64,000 nucleotides of DNA, from contig NZ_JAIVFP010000001.1 of the NCBI RefSeq assembly GCF_022760755.1, positions 637,501-701,500 on the forward strand, in the 5' to 3' direction. This DNA comes from Candidatus Rhodoblastus alkanivorans. GTDB lineage: Bacteria > Pseudomonadota > Alphaproteobacteria > Rhizobiales > Beijerinckiaceae. Position numbers and translations under genes: made by a program. Under the pieces are notes generated by a model that worked only from the letters and a program-made list of their open reading frames with translations, did not search any database and was not told the DNA's origin. Of the stretch, positions 35,718 to 45,796 are shown in pieces. Numbering within the stretch: position 1 is the first letter of the stretch; every line of letters begins with the position of its first letter.

Positions 35718-36033
35718 ACTTTGCTCTCGGAAATTCTGCGGCGGGCGCGATTCGACCAGTATGATAGGGTACCAATTGTTTTGTGATAACCAGCATTCTC
35801 CGTCGTGGGGCGCATAAGTTAAGACACATCAACATAGTTTCAGTGGGATGAACTGAGTCGTGCCTCTCCTTTTGGCTAACCGTTAAGCCGTAGCCGCATT
35901 TCGGACGTGGTCGCCTTTGCGGCTTGGGGATTTCCCTTGCGCTGTCCGTGAGAGGGAGAGGGCGGCGCTTCGCTTCGTGACGGGTTAGAGGTCGAGAGAG
36001 AGTCTCCCGGCCGCCCGTCGCGGAGTAAAGAGC
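35718..36033. other. Intergenic region upstream of the parB-like fragment
   Basis: This 316-bp stretch holds the promoter side of the orphan sir2 gene and a purine-rich leader (GTGAGAGGGAGAGG) ahead of the ParB-like start. No gene is seen. Confidence 0.4.
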
Positions 36034-36160
36034 ATGGCGTCAGCCATTCAGAAGATCACCCTTTCGTCGTCGCGCGACATCCCGTTCAACAAGCTGGTGC
36101 TCAGCCAGTCGAACGTGTCCGACGTCAGCGCGAGTGGGACAAAACAGGTCGTTTTGTGAG
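36034..36160 (+). pseudogene. ParB/RepB-like partition protein, 5' fragment
   Basis: ATG 36034, behind a GGAG site, begins MASAIQKITLSSSRDIPFNK then LVLSQSNV, the characteristic N-terminus of plasmid ParB-like proteins of alphaproteobacteria. Similarity ends near 36125, where the IS3 element starts, and the frame stops at 36160. The remaining ~600 codons expected for the family are missing, so this is a dead remnant, probably of a different plasmid backbone. Confidence 0.65.
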
Positions 36161-36201
36161 GGGAGGATTTCTGGCTCATCATAGCTGATCAAGGAGCGAA
36201 G

Positions 36202-36588
36202 ATGAGACAGAAATCCGGACCGGCGAAGGCGCCGGCAGAAGCTGTTTTGAAGGATATCCGTCGGGCGACGCGGCGGCATTTCTCTGCCGAGGACAAGATC
36301 CGCATTGTGCTGGAAGGCTTGCGCGGCGAGGAAAGCATCGCCGAACTGTGCCGGCGCGAAGGCATCGCCACCTCGATGTATTACGGCTGGTCGAAGGAGT
36401 TCCTTGAAGCCGGCAAAAAGCGTCTGGCCGGCGACACGGCCCGCGCCGCCACCTCGGACGAGGTCAAGACGCTGCGCCGGGAGGCGCAAGCGCTGAAAGA
36501 GGTCGTGGCCGATCTCACCCTCGAAAACCGCCTGCTCAAAAAAAGCGTGATCGCGGATGGGGTCGAGGACCTGGAGGACGAGGCATGA
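36202..36588 (+). CDS. IS3-family OrfA
   Basis: A 128-residue OrfA with an HTH region (FSAEDKIRIVLEGLRGEESI, then LCRREGIATSMYYGWSKEFL) and a C-terminal coiled coil (TLRREAQALKEVVADLTLEN). Seven A at 36538-36544 form a slippery site; the -1 frame is open from there into orfB. The element has cut a parB-like gene on its left. Confidence 0.85.
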   Translation: MRQKSGPAKAPAEAVLKDIRRATRRHFSAEDKIRIVLEGLRGEESIAELCRREGIATSMYYGWSKEFLEAGKKRLAGDTARAATSDEVKTLRREAQALKEVVADLTLENRLLKKSVIADGVEDLEDEA

Positions 36589-37571
36589 GATATTCGCCCT
36601 CCGAAAAGTCCGAGATCATCCGCCTGGTTGAGGAGTCGCATCTTTCCGCATCGAAGACCCTGGAAAAACTCGGCATTCCCCGTTCGACCTTTTACCGCTG
36701 GGTCGAGCGGCTGCGAGCGGGCGGCCCCGAGGCTTTGGCCGATCGGCCGTCGCGCCCTGAGCGCAACTGGAACCGCATTCCCGAGGAGACGCGCCAGGCG
36801 ATCGTGGCCATGGCGCTGGAGCAGCCGGAGCTCTCGCCCCGCGAACTCGCGGTGCGCTTCACCGACGAGGCGAAGTATTTTGTCTCGGAGGCCTCGGTCT
36901 ACCGCCTGCTCAAGGCCCACGACCTCATCACCAGCCCGGCCTATATTGTCATCAAGGCCGCCAACGAGTTCAAGGACAAGACGACGGCGCCAAACCAGCA
37001 ATGGCAGACCGATTTTACGTATCTCAAGATCACCGGCTGGGGCTGGTATTATCTGTCGACGATTCTCGACGACTACTCGCGTTTTATCGTGGCCTGGAAA
37101 CTCTGCGCCACGATGAAGGCCGAGGACGTCACGGCGACGCTCGATCTCGCCCTCCAGGCGGCGAAGCTCGATCAGGTCGCGGTCGTTCATCGGCCGCGGC
37201 TGCTGTCGGACAATGGCGCGTCTTATATCGCCGAGGACCTCGCCAATTATCTCAAGGCCAAGGGCATGAGCCACGTGCGCGGCGCGCCCTATCACCCTCA
37301 GACACAGGGCAAAATCGAACGCTGGCATCAAACGCTCAAGAACCGCATCCTGCTGGAAAACTATTACCTGCCCGGCGAACTGGAGCAGCAGATCGCCGCC
37401 TTTGTCGACCACTACAATCATGGCCGCTACCATGAAAGTCTCGACAATCTAACGCCCGCCGACATCTACTTCGGGTTCGGGCGCGGAGACGCCATCCTGC
37501 TCGAACGCGAAAACATCAAACGCCAGACTATGCGAAACCGCCGCTTGCAGCATCGCGCTCAGGCCGCGTAA
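36585..37571 (+). CDS. IS3-family OrfB (integrase-core transposase)
   Basis: A 328-residue OrfB overlapping OrfA by 4 bp. An N-terminal HTH (SASKTLEKLGIPRSTFYRWV) precedes the rve core with Asp in WQTDFTYLKIT, Asp in LLSDNGASYIAE and Glu in PQTQGKIERWHQTLKNRI. It is intact. A standalone product is possible from the coupled start, and the fusion by -1 frameshift. Confidence 0.85.
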   Translation: MRYSPSEKSEIIRLVEESHLSASKTLEKLGIPRSTFYRWVERLRAGGPEALADRPSRPERNWNRIPEETRQAIVAMALEQPELSPRELAVRFTDEAKYFVSEASVYRLLKAHDLITSPAYIVIKAANEFKDKTTAPNQQWQTDFTYLKITGWGWYYLSTILDDYSRFIVAWKLCATMKAEDVTATLDLALQAAKLDQVAVVHRPRLLSDNGASYIAEDLANYLKAKGMSHVRGAPYHPQTQGKIERWHQTLKNRILLENYYLPGELEQQIAAFVDHYNHGRYHESLDNLTPADIYFGFGRGDAILLERENIKRQTMRNRRLQHRAQAA

Positions 37572-38108
37572 AATCTAACCCCAGTGAGCCAGAGCCTCCG
37601 TTCCCGAGCGTCGCGAATTGTCTCAAATCTTCTGACGACGGACACACGGCGTCGAAATGCCCGCGATCCGCGAGGCCATTCACATATTTACCCAGTTCCG
37701 CGTCGATCGTGACATCGACCAACGCCGCGTCGATTTGCGCTGCCTCATCCGCGGCTTCGCCCATTCCTGAATTTGCTGCCGCGCAAAGAAGCCGCCGATT
37801 GTTTCGACATCGGCCGATCCATTCGCGTGGCCTTCCGATCGCCGCCGGGCGTCTCGACCGGCCGTTCACCGGAGCATTCGTGGTGTCGCCATTGATCCGG
37901 ATGAGTCACAGCAAATTTTTTTCGTATAACCAACAATTTAATTCGTTTGTCGCCGAAATGCGGATCATTCAAATTGACCTCGATCATCGCCGTCGACGAG
38001 ATCGTGCCGATCATGCTGAAGTTCAAGGTGTTTTCGTCCTCGCTCGCCAGGGAGGAAAGCGCGTCCCGGACCATGCCGGGCGCCGATGCACAAACAGAAG
38101 GCTGAACA
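37572..38108. other. Gap between IS3 element and cytochrome c gene
   Basis: About 540 bp. It should hold the right end of the IS3 element and the promoter of the cytochrome c gene. On the minus strand two weak frames (about 37766 to 37528 and 38074 to 37745) have protein-like stretches but no recognisable family and may be remnants. An AT-rich patch at 37917-37943 (TTTTTTTCGTATAACC region) could be promoter DNA. Confidence 0.35.
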
Positions 38109-38477
38109 ATGAAGACCGCAACGTTTCTCCTGTCCGCATTGGTCGTCGTCGGCTACGCGGCTTCCGCGGCCGCCGCCGACGTGAACGCCGGCAAGAAGGT
38201 GTTCTATAAGTGCGCTATCTGCCATACGGCGGTTAAAGGCAGAAACAGCATAGGCCCGTCGCTCTTCGACGTAGTCGGGCGAAAAGCCGCTTCGCTGCCC
38301 GGCTACAACTTCTCCGATGCGCTCAAGGCCTCCAACAAGATCTGGGATGAAAAGACGCTCGACGCCTGGCTGACCAATCCGCAGAAAGATGTGCCGGGGA
38401 CCAAAATGACATTTCCCGGCCTGCCCAATGCTGAAGATCGCGCCAATGTGATCGCCTATCTGGCGACGCTCAAATAA
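38109..38477 (+). CDS. Class I periplasmic cytochrome c
   Basis: A 122-residue c-type cytochrome with a Sec signal peptide (MKTATFLLSALVVVGYAASA). Heme c binds at CAICH near residue 38, and the axial Met is in VPGTKMTFPGLPNAEDRANV; the ending ANVIAYLATLK is typical of c550/c2-like proteins. It lies 132 bp upstream of nosR in the same direction and may be an electron donor for N2O reduction. Donor function is inference from position. Confidence 0.85.
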   Translation: MKTATFLLSALVVVGYAASAAAADVNAGKKVFYKCAICHTAVKGRNSIGPSLFDVVGRKAASLPGYNFSDALKASNKIWDEKTLDAWLTNPQKDVPGTKMTFPGLPNAEDRANVIAYLATLK

Positions 38478-38609
38478 TTGTGTTCTCGGCCGGGTGCGTT
38501 CGGACGCAGGCGGCAGTTTCTTCTTTGGCCTGGAACAGGCGACTTCGCGCATGGCCTGCGCGAAAGCGGTGATTTGCGCGCCGGTTGTTCCGCTCAAACG
38601 GGGCGTAAT

Positions 38610-40820
38610 GTGAGGCTCGGGGTAAAACATCTGTTCGGGACGCTGGCCTTGCTATGTTGGGCGCTTGTCGCCGGCTCGGCATTTGCCTCGGAAAGCCATC
38701 TGGCGGCCTATTTAAAGCAAGTTTCCGCCGGAGAATTGGCGCCTGGCGCCGACCATTACGGGCCCGTCGGGGGCAAGCCGGACGTCGCTAAAATTTTCTC
38801 CGGCGACAAGCTGGCTGGTTATGCTTTCGTCAATGCCGACTGGGTGAATTCCACCGGTTATTCGGGTCAGCCGATCGAAATATTGGAAGGACTTTCCGCC
38901 GACGGCAAGATCACTGGCGCCCGTTTGATGAAGCATCACGAGCCGATCGTGCTGATCGGCATCCCGCCAGCGCGCATTGAACATTTTATTCACGGCTATA
39001 TCGGGCGCTCGGTTCTGGCCACCAGCCAGTCTGCTTCGTCCAGCCGGCCGCCGGTGGATATCGTGAGCGGCGCGACCGTGACCGTAACGGTCATCGCCGA
39101 GAGCATGGTGCGTGCGGCGGAAAAGGTGGCGGAAGCCGAGAAAATGCCCGGCGCCCCGACTTCGCGGAAAGTCGTGACGCGTGAACTCGATGCCGCCCAT
39201 GTCGCGCCTGCTGACTGGAGCAGCCTCGTCAAGGAAGGCGCAGTGGAAAGGCTGAGCCTATCGGTCGGGAACGTCACCGCCGCCTTCAAACGCGCGGGCA
39301 ATCAGCAAGGCGCCGATCATCCTGAATCCGACGATCCCGCAGCGTCTTTTATCGACCTCTATATCGCGCCTGTGTCGGTTCCGGCGATCGGGAAACGCCT
39401 GCTCGGCGAACAAGGCTTCGCCGCTTTGCAAAAGTCGCTGGCGCCGAAACAGCAGGCCGTTCTGATTGCGGCTAACGGCATCTATTCCTTCAAGGGCTCG
39501 GGCTATGTGCGCGGCGGCATTTTCGACCGCTTCGAGATTCTACAAGGCGATTCGAGCATACGTTTTCGCGACCTCAACCATTCCCGCCTGAGCGACGTTC
39601 ACGTGGCCGGCGCGCCGGTATTCCAGGACGTGGATCTTTTCACCGTCCCGACCTCCGCCACGCTCGATCCCACCCAGCCGTGGCGCCTGCAATTGCTGGC
39701 GCAGCGCGCCTATGGCGCGCGCGACAAGGCCTTCCTGACGTTCCGCCTGAACTATCAGCTTCCGGAAGCCTATCTCAAGTCGCTGCCTCCGCCTTCGCTT
39801 TCCACCAGGATCACCACCGCACTGTTTGGAAGCGCGGCGGGGCAGGCCGCCGAACCGCCGGTTTGGTTTACCTTGTGGCAGGCGAAGACGGCCCAAGTCG
39901 GCGTGATGCTCGCCGCCATCGCTCTCCTGACCCTGATCTTCTTCTTCCAGGATTGGCTGGTGCGCCGGCCTGTCCTTTACGATCGGGTACGCCTGGGTTT
40001 CCTGGCCTTCACCCTAGTCTGGATCGGCTGGCTCACTCAGGCGCAATTGTCGGTCGTCAATGTCTTCGCCTTCCTCGGCGCCCTGCGGACCAATTTCCGC
40101 TGGGATTATTTCCTGATGGCGCCTCTGATCTTCATTTTGTGGTTCGCGGCCGCGGCGTCGCTGCTGTTCTGGAATCGCGGCGCCTATTGCGGCTGGCTGT
40201 GCCCGTTTGGCGCCTTGCAGGAGTTGGTCAATCGCCTGGCGCGCCGCCTGAAAGTTCCACAGCTGAAAATTTCTTTCGGTCTGCACCAGCGGCTGACAGC
40301 CCTCAAATATATCGTCTTCCTGGTCCTGTTCGGCATTTCCCTGAGCGATCTCGGGCTTGCCGAACGCATGTCGGAAGTCGAGCCGTTCAAGACGGCGATC
40401 ATCCTGCGTTTCGCACGGGAATGGCCATTCGTCCTCTATGCGGGGGCGATGGTCGCGGCCAGCATTGTCGTTGAACGCGCCTTCTGCCGCTATCTCTGCC
40501 CGTTGGGCGCGGCGCTCGCCATCCCGTCACGCCTACGCATGTTCGATTGGCTGCGGCGCTATCGCGAATGCGGCAATCCCTGCCAGAGATGCGGCAACGA
40601 ATGCCCCGTTCAGGCTATCCATCCCGAAGGGCATATCAATCCGAACGAATGCATCCAGTGCCTGCACTGCCAGATGCTCTACCACCACGACCAAAAATGC
40701 CCGGTCATGATCCAACGGCGACTCAAGCGCGAAAGGCGCGCGGCTTCGTCGCAATCCGTCGACCTGCCGCCCAAAACAAAAATTTCGGCGCAGCGAGTGG
40801 ACACTACGTCGCCGCCTTAG
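38610..40820 (+). CDS. nosR: NosR, N2O reductase maturation and electron-transfer flavoprotein
   Basis: A 736-residue inner-membrane protein that supports nos expression and NosZ activity. I chose GTG 38610 because a signal segment follows ([20 protein letters not shown]); the frame is open to 38478. The periplasmic FMN-binding domain has the [13 protein letters not shown] flavinylation motif. Several membrane helices follow, with two C-x3-CP motifs (YCGWLCPFG and FCRYLCPLG). The C-terminal ferredoxin-like part has Cys clusters [13 protein letters not shown] and [18 protein letters not shown]. The length and domain order are complete. nosZ follows after 65 bp. Confidence 0.95.
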   Translation: MRLGVKHLFGTLALLCWALVAGSAFASESHLAAYLKQVSAGELAPGADHYGPVGGKPDVAKIFSGDKLAGYAFVNADWVNSTGYSGQPIEILEGLSADGKITGARLMKHHEPIVLIGIPPARIEHFIHGYIGRSVLATSQSASSSRPPVDIVSGATVTVTVIAESMVRAAEKVAEAEKMPGAPTSRKVVTRELDAAHVAPADWSSLVKEGAVERLSLSVGNVTAAFKRAGNQQGADHPESDDPAASFIDLYIAPVSVPAIGKRLLGEQGFAALQKSLAPKQQAVLIAANGIYSFKGSGYVRGGIFDRFEILQGDSSIRFRDLNHSRLSDVHVAGAPVFQDVDLFTVPTSATLDPTQPWRLQLLAQRAYGARDKAFLTFRLNYQLPEAYLKSLPPPSLSTRITTALFGSAAGQAAEPPVWFTLWQAKTAQVGVMLAAIALLTLIFFFQDWLVRRPVLYDRVRLGFLAFTLVWIGWLTQAQLSVVNVFAFLGALRTNFRWDYFLMAPLIFILWFAAAASLLFWNRGAYCGWLCPFGALQELVNRLARRLKVPQLKISFGLHQRLTALKYIVFLVLFGISLSDLGLAERMSEVEPFKTAIILRFAREWPFVLYAGAMVAASIVVERAFCRYLCPLGAALAIPSRLRMFDWLRRYRECGNPCQRCGNECPVQAIHPEGHINPNECIQCLHCQMLYHHDQKCPVMIQRRLKRERRAASSQSVDLPPKTKISAQRVDTTSPP

Positions 40821-40885
40821 GGGGCGACTTGCGCGAATTTGGCGACCACCGCTTCGCAGGGCGAAGCGAAACTTGGGAGGACGAC

Positions 40886-42808
40886 ATGACCGATCATGAA
40901 CACGAACACGAACCCAAAACCAGCGTCAGCCGCCGCAACCTGTTGGGCGGAACAGCGGTCGTCGGCGCGGCGGCGATTTCCGGCGCCGGATCCTATATGG
41001 ATTTCGTCCGAACCGCGAAGGCGGCGACGCAAAATATCGCCGAATCCGAGGTCAAGCCGGGTGACCTCGACGAATATTATGGGTTCAACAGCAGCGGCCA
41101 GACCGGGGAGGTCCGTATCCTCGGAATACCATCCGGTCGTGAGATCATGCGCATCCCGGTGTTCAACCGCGACAGCGGGACCGGCTGGGGCCTGACGAAC
41201 GAGAGCAAAAAGATACTGACCGAGGGTCTGCTGCCGGAAACCAAGAAGTTTCTCGAAACGCGGGGCGGCAATTACCACAATGGAGACGCGCACCACCCGC
41301 ATATGTCGTTTACGGACGGCACTTACGATGGTCGCTACATTTTCATCAACGACAAGGCCAATTGTCGCGTCGCGCGCATCCGCTGCGACGTGATGAAGTG
41401 CGACAAGATCATCGAGGTTCCCAACGCCTCCGACATCCACGGCCTGCGCCCGCAAAAATATCCGCGCACCGGCTATGTCTTCTGCAACAGCGAGCACCCG
41501 ATCCCCATTCCGAACGACGGCAAGGTCGTCGACGATCCGACGAAGAATTATTGGTCGGTGTTCACCGCCGTTGACGGCGACCAGATGAAGGTCGCCTGGC
41601 AGGTCCTGGTGGACGGCAATCTCGATAATACCGACGCCGACTACCAGGGCAAATACGCCTTCTCGACCTGCTATAACCCGAACAAGGGCACCAATTTGAG
41701 CAGCATGACCGACCACGAGCAATCCTGGTGCGTCGTATTCAACCTCAAGCGAATCGAACAGGCCGTCGCGTCGGGTGATTATAAGGAAATCAACGGCGTG
41801 AAGGTGGTCGATGGCCGCCACGGATCGAAATATACGCGCTACATTACGATTCCCGGTTCGCCCCATGGCGTCAACACTGCGCCCGACGGCGTCCATGTCG
41901 TGGTCAACGGCAAGCTGTCGCCGACTTGTACGGTCATCGACGTCCGCAAGCTCGACGATCTGTTCGATGACAAAATCAAGCAGCGCGACGCGGTCGTGGC
42001 GGAGCCGCAGCTTGGCCTTGGCCCGCTACACACGGCGTTCGACGGCAAAGGCAACGCCTATACGACCGTTTTCATCGACAGCCAGATCGTCAAATGGAAC
42101 ATCGACATGGCGCGGCGCGCCTATGCCGGCGAGAAGGTCGAGCCGGTGCTGCAGAAGCTCGACGTCCATTACCAGCCCGGCCACAATCACTCGACGATGG
42201 GCGAGACCAAGGAGGCGGACGGCAAATGGCTCGTCTCCCTCAACAAGTTCTCCAAGGACCGCTTCCTGCCCGTCGGGCCGCTTCATCCCGAAAACGATCA
42301 GCTGATCGATATTTCGGGCGACAAGATGGTGCTGGCAGCGGACCATCCCGCCTTCGCCGAGCCGCATGACATGTTGATCGTGCACCGCTCTAAGGTCAAT
42401 CCCATCAAGGTCTGGAAGCGCGACGATCCCATGTGGGAAGATGTCCGCAAACAGGCGGAAAAGGATGGCGTCAAGCTGGAGACGGCGGCGAATATCATTC
42501 GCGACGGCAACAAGGTGCGCGTCTATATGCACTCCAACGCGCCGCAATACAGCCTCGAGAAGATCGAGGTCAACGAGGGTGACGAGGTCACCATCGTCCT
42601 CACCAACATGGACGACATCGAGGATCTGACCCACGGCTTCACCATCGTCAGATACGGAATCATGATGGAGATTTCGCCCCAGGAAACGGCATCCGTCACC
42701 TTCATAGCCGACCGCCCTGGAGTTCATTGGTATTATCGCCAATGGTTCTGCCACGCACTTCACATGGAAATGTCCAATCCGATGATTGTGCATCCCAGGA
42801 AGGTTTGA
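40886..42808 (+). CDS. nosZ: NosZ, nitrous-oxide reductase (clade I), with Arg at the first CuA cysteine
   Basis: A 640-residue periplasmic enzyme reducing N2O to N2. ATG 40886 follows GGAGG (40877-40881). The Tat signal is [15 protein letters not shown], placing it in clade I. The beta-propeller CuZ histidines are present ([30 protein letters not shown]). In the cupredoxin domain H583 (DLTHGF), W620, C622, H626 and M629 are present ([11 protein letters not shown]). Residue 618, normally the second bridging Cys of CuA (YYC-x-WFC), is Arg, codon CGC at 42737-42739, one transition from TGC. The last 12 residues ([11 protein letters not shown]) also differ from the common GRMLVEP ending. CuA may be defective. 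Confidence 0.95.
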   Translation: MTDHEHEHEPKTSVSRRNLLGGTAVVGAAAISGAGSYMDFVRTAKAATQNIAESEVKPGDLDEYYGFNSSGQTGEVRILGIPSGREIMRIPVFNRDSGTGWGLTNESKKILTEGLLPETKKFLETRGGNYHNGDAHHPHMSFTDGTYDGRYIFINDKANCRVARIRCDVMKCDKIIEVPNASDIHGLRPQKYPRTGYVFCNSEHPIPIPNDGKVVDDPTKNYWSVFTAVDGDQMKVAWQVLVDGNLDNTDADYQGKYAFSTCYNPNKGTNLSSMTDHEQSWCVVFNLKRIEQAVASGDYKEINGVKVVDGRHGSKYTRYITIPGSPHGVNTAPDGVHVVVNGKLSPTCTVIDVRKLDDLFDDKIKQRDAVVAEPQLGLGPLHTAFDGKGNAYTTVFIDSQIVKWNIDMARRAYAGEKVEPVLQKLDVHYQPGHNHSTMGETKEADGKWLVSLNKFSKDRFLPVGPLHPENDQLIDISGDKMVLAADHPAFAEPHDMLIVHRSKVNPIKVWKRDDPMWEDVRKQAEKDGVKLETAANIIRDGNKVRVYMHSNAPQYSLEKIEVNEGDEVTIVLTNMDDIEDLTHGFTIVRYGIMMEISPQETASVTFIADRPGVHWYYRQWFCHALHMEMSNPMIVHPRKV

Positions 42809-42810
42809 AC

Positions 42811-44076
42811 ATGCGGCGCGCGCGCTCCTTCTTGCTGATTGCGGCCGTCGTAGCCGCGGCGGCGGGCGGCGCGCGCGCCGCGGACATCGCCGTGCCGGCC
42901 GGCGGCGGCCTCGCCGAGGTTGTCGCCCGGGCCGCGCCCGGCGACGTGCTCCATCTGGCGTCAGGCGCTCATCCCGGCGCGGTGGTGATCGCCACGCCGC
43001 GTCTGACACTTGAAGGCGAGCCCGGCGCGATCGTCGACGGGCAGGGCAAAGGCAGCGCCGTCACCATCAGGGCGCCCGGCGTGACTTTGCGGGGTCTGAC
43101 GATTACGGGATCCGGGCTCAGCCTTTTCGACAAGGATTCCGGCGTTTTCATTGATCGTGGAGCTGACCACGCGACCGTCATCGACAATCATTTCGAAAAT
43201 GATCTGATCGGCGTCTACCTCGACGGTCCGAAGTTCGCACTGGTCGAGCACAACCGCATCGATGGCCTGCGGACCATGCGGCTGAATGAGCGCGGACCGG
43301 GGGTCGAAGTGTTCGACACGCCAGGCTCGCGCATCATCGACAATGATTTCAGCTACGGGCGCGACGGCGTGTTTTCCGTCAACAGCCGCGACAACGAGGT
43401 GCGCGGCAACCGCTTCCGCGACCTGCGTTTCGCCGTTCATTTCATGTATACCAACAATAGCTCCGTCATCGACAACGTTTCCGTCGGAAACGACATCGGC
43501 TACGCCATGATGTATTCCGATCGGCTCATCGTGATGGGCAACGCCTCCGCACGTGATCGTGAGCACGGACTGCTGTTCAATTACGCCAATAACTCGCTGG
43601 TAGAAAACAATGCCGTGCGCACAAGCGATAAATGCGTCTTCATTTACAACTCAAACAAGAACCGTTTCTCGGGTAATTGGTTTCAAGGCTGCAATATCGG
43701 CATTCATTTCACCGCCGGGTCCGAACAGAATCAGATGACCGGCAATTCCTTCGTCAATAGCCGCACCCAGGTCATGTATGTGGGGACGACGAGCCTGGAC
43801 TGGTCGGTCAAGGGACGCGGCAATTATTACAGCGACAATCCCGCCTTCGACCTCAACGGCGACGGGATCGCCGATGCACCCTACCGGCCCAACGATTTGA
43901 TGGATCAGGTCATCTGGCGCGCGCCGGAGGCCAAGCTGTTGCTGAACAGTCCGGCGGTCCAGATTGTCCGCTGGGCTCAGGCGCGCTTTCCGGCGATTCA
44001 TCCGGGCGGCGTGTTCGACTCGGCGCCGCTGATGAAGCCGCTGCCTCCGCCCGCGCTGAAACGGTTGAACGGATGA
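42811..44076 (+). CDS. nosD: NosD, periplasmic CuZ-site maturation protein
   Basis: A 421-residue protein with a signal peptide (MRRARSFLLIAAVVAAAAGG) and a right-handed beta-helix of CASH/parallel repeats (N-rich rungs such as VIDNHFENDLIGVYLDGPKF and NSLVENNAVR). It works with the NosFY transporter to supply sulfur for the CuZ cluster. It starts 2 bp after the nosZ stop, and its stop overlaps nosF by 4 bp. Confidence 0.95.
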   Translation: MRRARSFLLIAAVVAAAAGGARAADIAVPAGGGLAEVVARAAPGDVLHLASGAHPGAVVIATPRLTLEGEPGAIVDGQGKGSAVTIRAPGVTLRGLTITGSGLSLFDKDSGVFIDRGADHATVIDNHFENDLIGVYLDGPKFALVEHNRIDGLRTMRLNERGPGVEVFDTPGSRIIDNDFSYGRDGVFSVNSRDNEVRGNRFRDLRFAVHFMYTNNSSVIDNVSVGNDIGYAMMYSDRLIVMGNASARDREHGLLFNYANNSLVENNAVRTSDKCVFIYNSNKNRFSGNWFQGCNIGIHFTAGSEQNQMTGNSFVNSRTQVMYVGTTSLDWSVKGRGNYYSDNPAFDLNGDGIADAPYRPNDLMDQVIWRAPEAKLLLNSPAVQIVRWAQARFPAIHPGGVFDSAPLMKPLPPPALKRLNG

Positions 44077-44972
44077 AACACGAGTCCCTCGGCATGAACG
44101 CGGTCGAGATGCGCGACATCACCAAGCGCTATGGCCGGCTCGTCGCGGTCGACGCCGTCGACCTGACGTTACGCGCCGGGGAATGCGTCGGACTCGTCGG
44201 CCATAATGGCGCCGGCAAAAGCACCCTGATTAAAATGATGCTGGGACTGCTGCCGCCGACCTCCGGTTCGGTGAAAACGCTCGGCCAGGAGCCCGGCGCG
44301 GCCGCCGCCGCGGCGGTCCGGCGCGAATTGGGCTATCTGCCGGAAAATCTTGCGCTTTATCCGTCCCTGACGGGCGCCGAGACGCTTAAATTTTACGCGC
44401 GTCTCAAGCGGGGGACGACGGAGGGGAACGCGGCCTTGCTGAAGCGCGTTGGACTGGAGGCGGCGGCGGGGCGACGCGTTGGAACCTATTCCAAGGGAAT
44501 GCGGCAAAGACTAGGGCTTGCTCAGGCTTTGCTCGGCGCTCCGCGCGCCTTGTTCCTCGACGAGCCGACGACGGGGCTCGATCCCGCCTCGCGCCAGGAT
44601 TTTTATGCGATCCTGCGTGAATTGCGCCGCGACGGCGCGATGGTTCTGCTGTCGTCGCACGTGCTGGCGGAACTGGAAGGACAGGTCGACCGCGTAGTCG
44701 TCATGAACCGTGGCCGCAAGGTCGCCGACGGCGCCATTACCGAATTGCGCCGCGTCGCCGCCATCCCGCCGCGCATCCGCTTCCAGCCCGCCGCGGCGCA
44801 TGAAAGCTTTGAGGGCTGGACTCCCATCCCCGGCGGCCAATTGGAACGTTGCTGCACGGAAGAGGAAGTCGCCGGAATTCTGCGCGCCTTGCCGGCTTCC
44901 GCGCGCGAGATAGAAATCCTCAGGCCGTCCCTGGACGATCTTTACGCCGAATTTCAGAAAGGGGTCTTGTGA
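44073..44972 (+). CDS. nosF: NosF, ABC transporter ATPase for CuZ maturation
   Basis: A 299-residue ATP-binding subunit. Walker A is GHNGAGKSTLIKMM, the signature is YSKGMRQRLGLAQALL, Walker B is ALFLDEPTTGLDP and the switch His is in LLSSHVLAELE. It pairs with NosY and NosD to deliver a sulfur species for NosZ. Both ends overlap neighbours by 4 bp, so nosDFY are translationally coupled. Confidence 0.95.
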   Translation: MKHESLGMNAVEMRDITKRYGRLVAVDAVDLTLRAGECVGLVGHNGAGKSTLIKMMLGLLPPTSGSVKTLGQEPGAAAAAAVRRELGYLPENLALYPSLTGAETLKFYARLKRGTTEGNAALLKRVGLEAAAGRRVGTYSKGMRQRLGLAQALLGAPRALFLDEPTTGLDPASRQDFYAILRELRRDGAMVLLSSHVLAELEGQVDRVVVMNRGRKVADGAITELRRVAAIPPRIRFQPAAAHESFEGWTPIPGGQLERCCTEEEVAGILRALPASAREIEILRPSLDDLYAEFQKGVL

Positions 44973-45796
44973 GCCAGACGCTGCTCATCGCCGTCAAGGA
45001 ATGGCGCGACGGATTGCGCAATCGCTGGGTGATCGCGACGACCGCGCTTCTCGCCGCTCTGGCGCTGACGCTTGCCTTTCTCGGCTCGGCGCCGACAGGG
45101 ACGGTCAAGGTCGGCGGGCTCGCGGTGACCGTCGTGAGCCTCTCCAGCCTTACCATCTTCCTAGTACCGCTGATCGCCTTGCTGCTGTCCTATGACGCGA
45201 TCGTCGGCGAAATCGACCGCGGGACGATGTCGCTGCTGCTGACTTATCCGGTCGCGCGTTGGCAGGTGCTGCTCGGCAAATTCATCGGACATCTCGCCAT
45301 TCTGGTTTTCGCCACCGTGGTCGGCTATGGAACTGCGGGCATGGCCGCGCAATGGTCCGGAAGCGGCGATCCCGACGCCTGGGCCGCGTTCGCCCTGCTG
45401 ATCGCGACTTCGGCCCTCCTTGGCGGCGTCTTCATCGCCATCGGCTATCTGATCAGCGCCATGGTCGGCGACCGCGGCGCCGCCGGCGGAATCGCGGTGG
45501 GAGTCTGGCTGTTCTTCGTGGTGATATATGACATGGCCCTGCTCGGAGGACTGGCGGTCGACCAAGGCCGCACGATGACCGCGTCCATGCTCAACTTTTT
45601 GCTGCTGGTCAATCCGACCGACGCTTATCGGCTGCTCAATCTGACCGCGACGAAAGACGTGAGCGCCATCTCGGGCGTCGCCGTGCTCGGCGCGCATTCC
45701 GGCATTGGGCCGCAAGCGCTGATCGGCGCGCTGGTCGCGTGGATTTTGGCGCCGCTGGTCGGCGCCATGGCCCTTTTCGCGCGGAGGCAGGTATGA
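44969..45796 (+). CDS. nosY: NosY, ABC transporter permease for CuZ maturation
   Basis: A 275-residue integral membrane protein with six hydrophobic segments (for example TIFLVPLIALLLSYDAIVGE and VGVWLFFVVIYDMALLGGLA). The start is GTG 44969, overlapping the nosF stop. The motif EIDRGTMSLLLTYPVARWQV is typical of ABC-2-type NosY. It ends in a 4-bp overlap with nosL. Confidence 0.93.
   Translation: MSQTLLIAVKEWRDGLRNRWVIATTALLAALALTLAFLGSAPTGTVKVGGLAVTVVSLSSLTIFLVPLIALLLSYDAIVGEIDRGTMSLLLTYPVARWQVLLGKFIGHLAILVFATVVGYGTAGMAAQWSGSGDPDAWAAFALLIATSALLGGVFIAIGYLISAMVGDRGAAGGIAVGVWLFFVVIYDMALLGGLAVDQGRTMTASMLNFLLLVNPTDAYRLLNLTATKDVSAISGVAVLGAHSGIGPQALIGALVAWILAPLVGAMALFARRQV

Noticed and set aside
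37745-38074. Minus-strand frame upstream of the cytochrome c gene
   Set aside because: No recognisable family and no convincing start; kept only as a possible remnant in the gap entry.
38478-38609. Upstream extension of nosR
   Set aside because: The extra 44 residues lack protein-like character and would bury the signal segment; GTG 38610 fits the NosR start.
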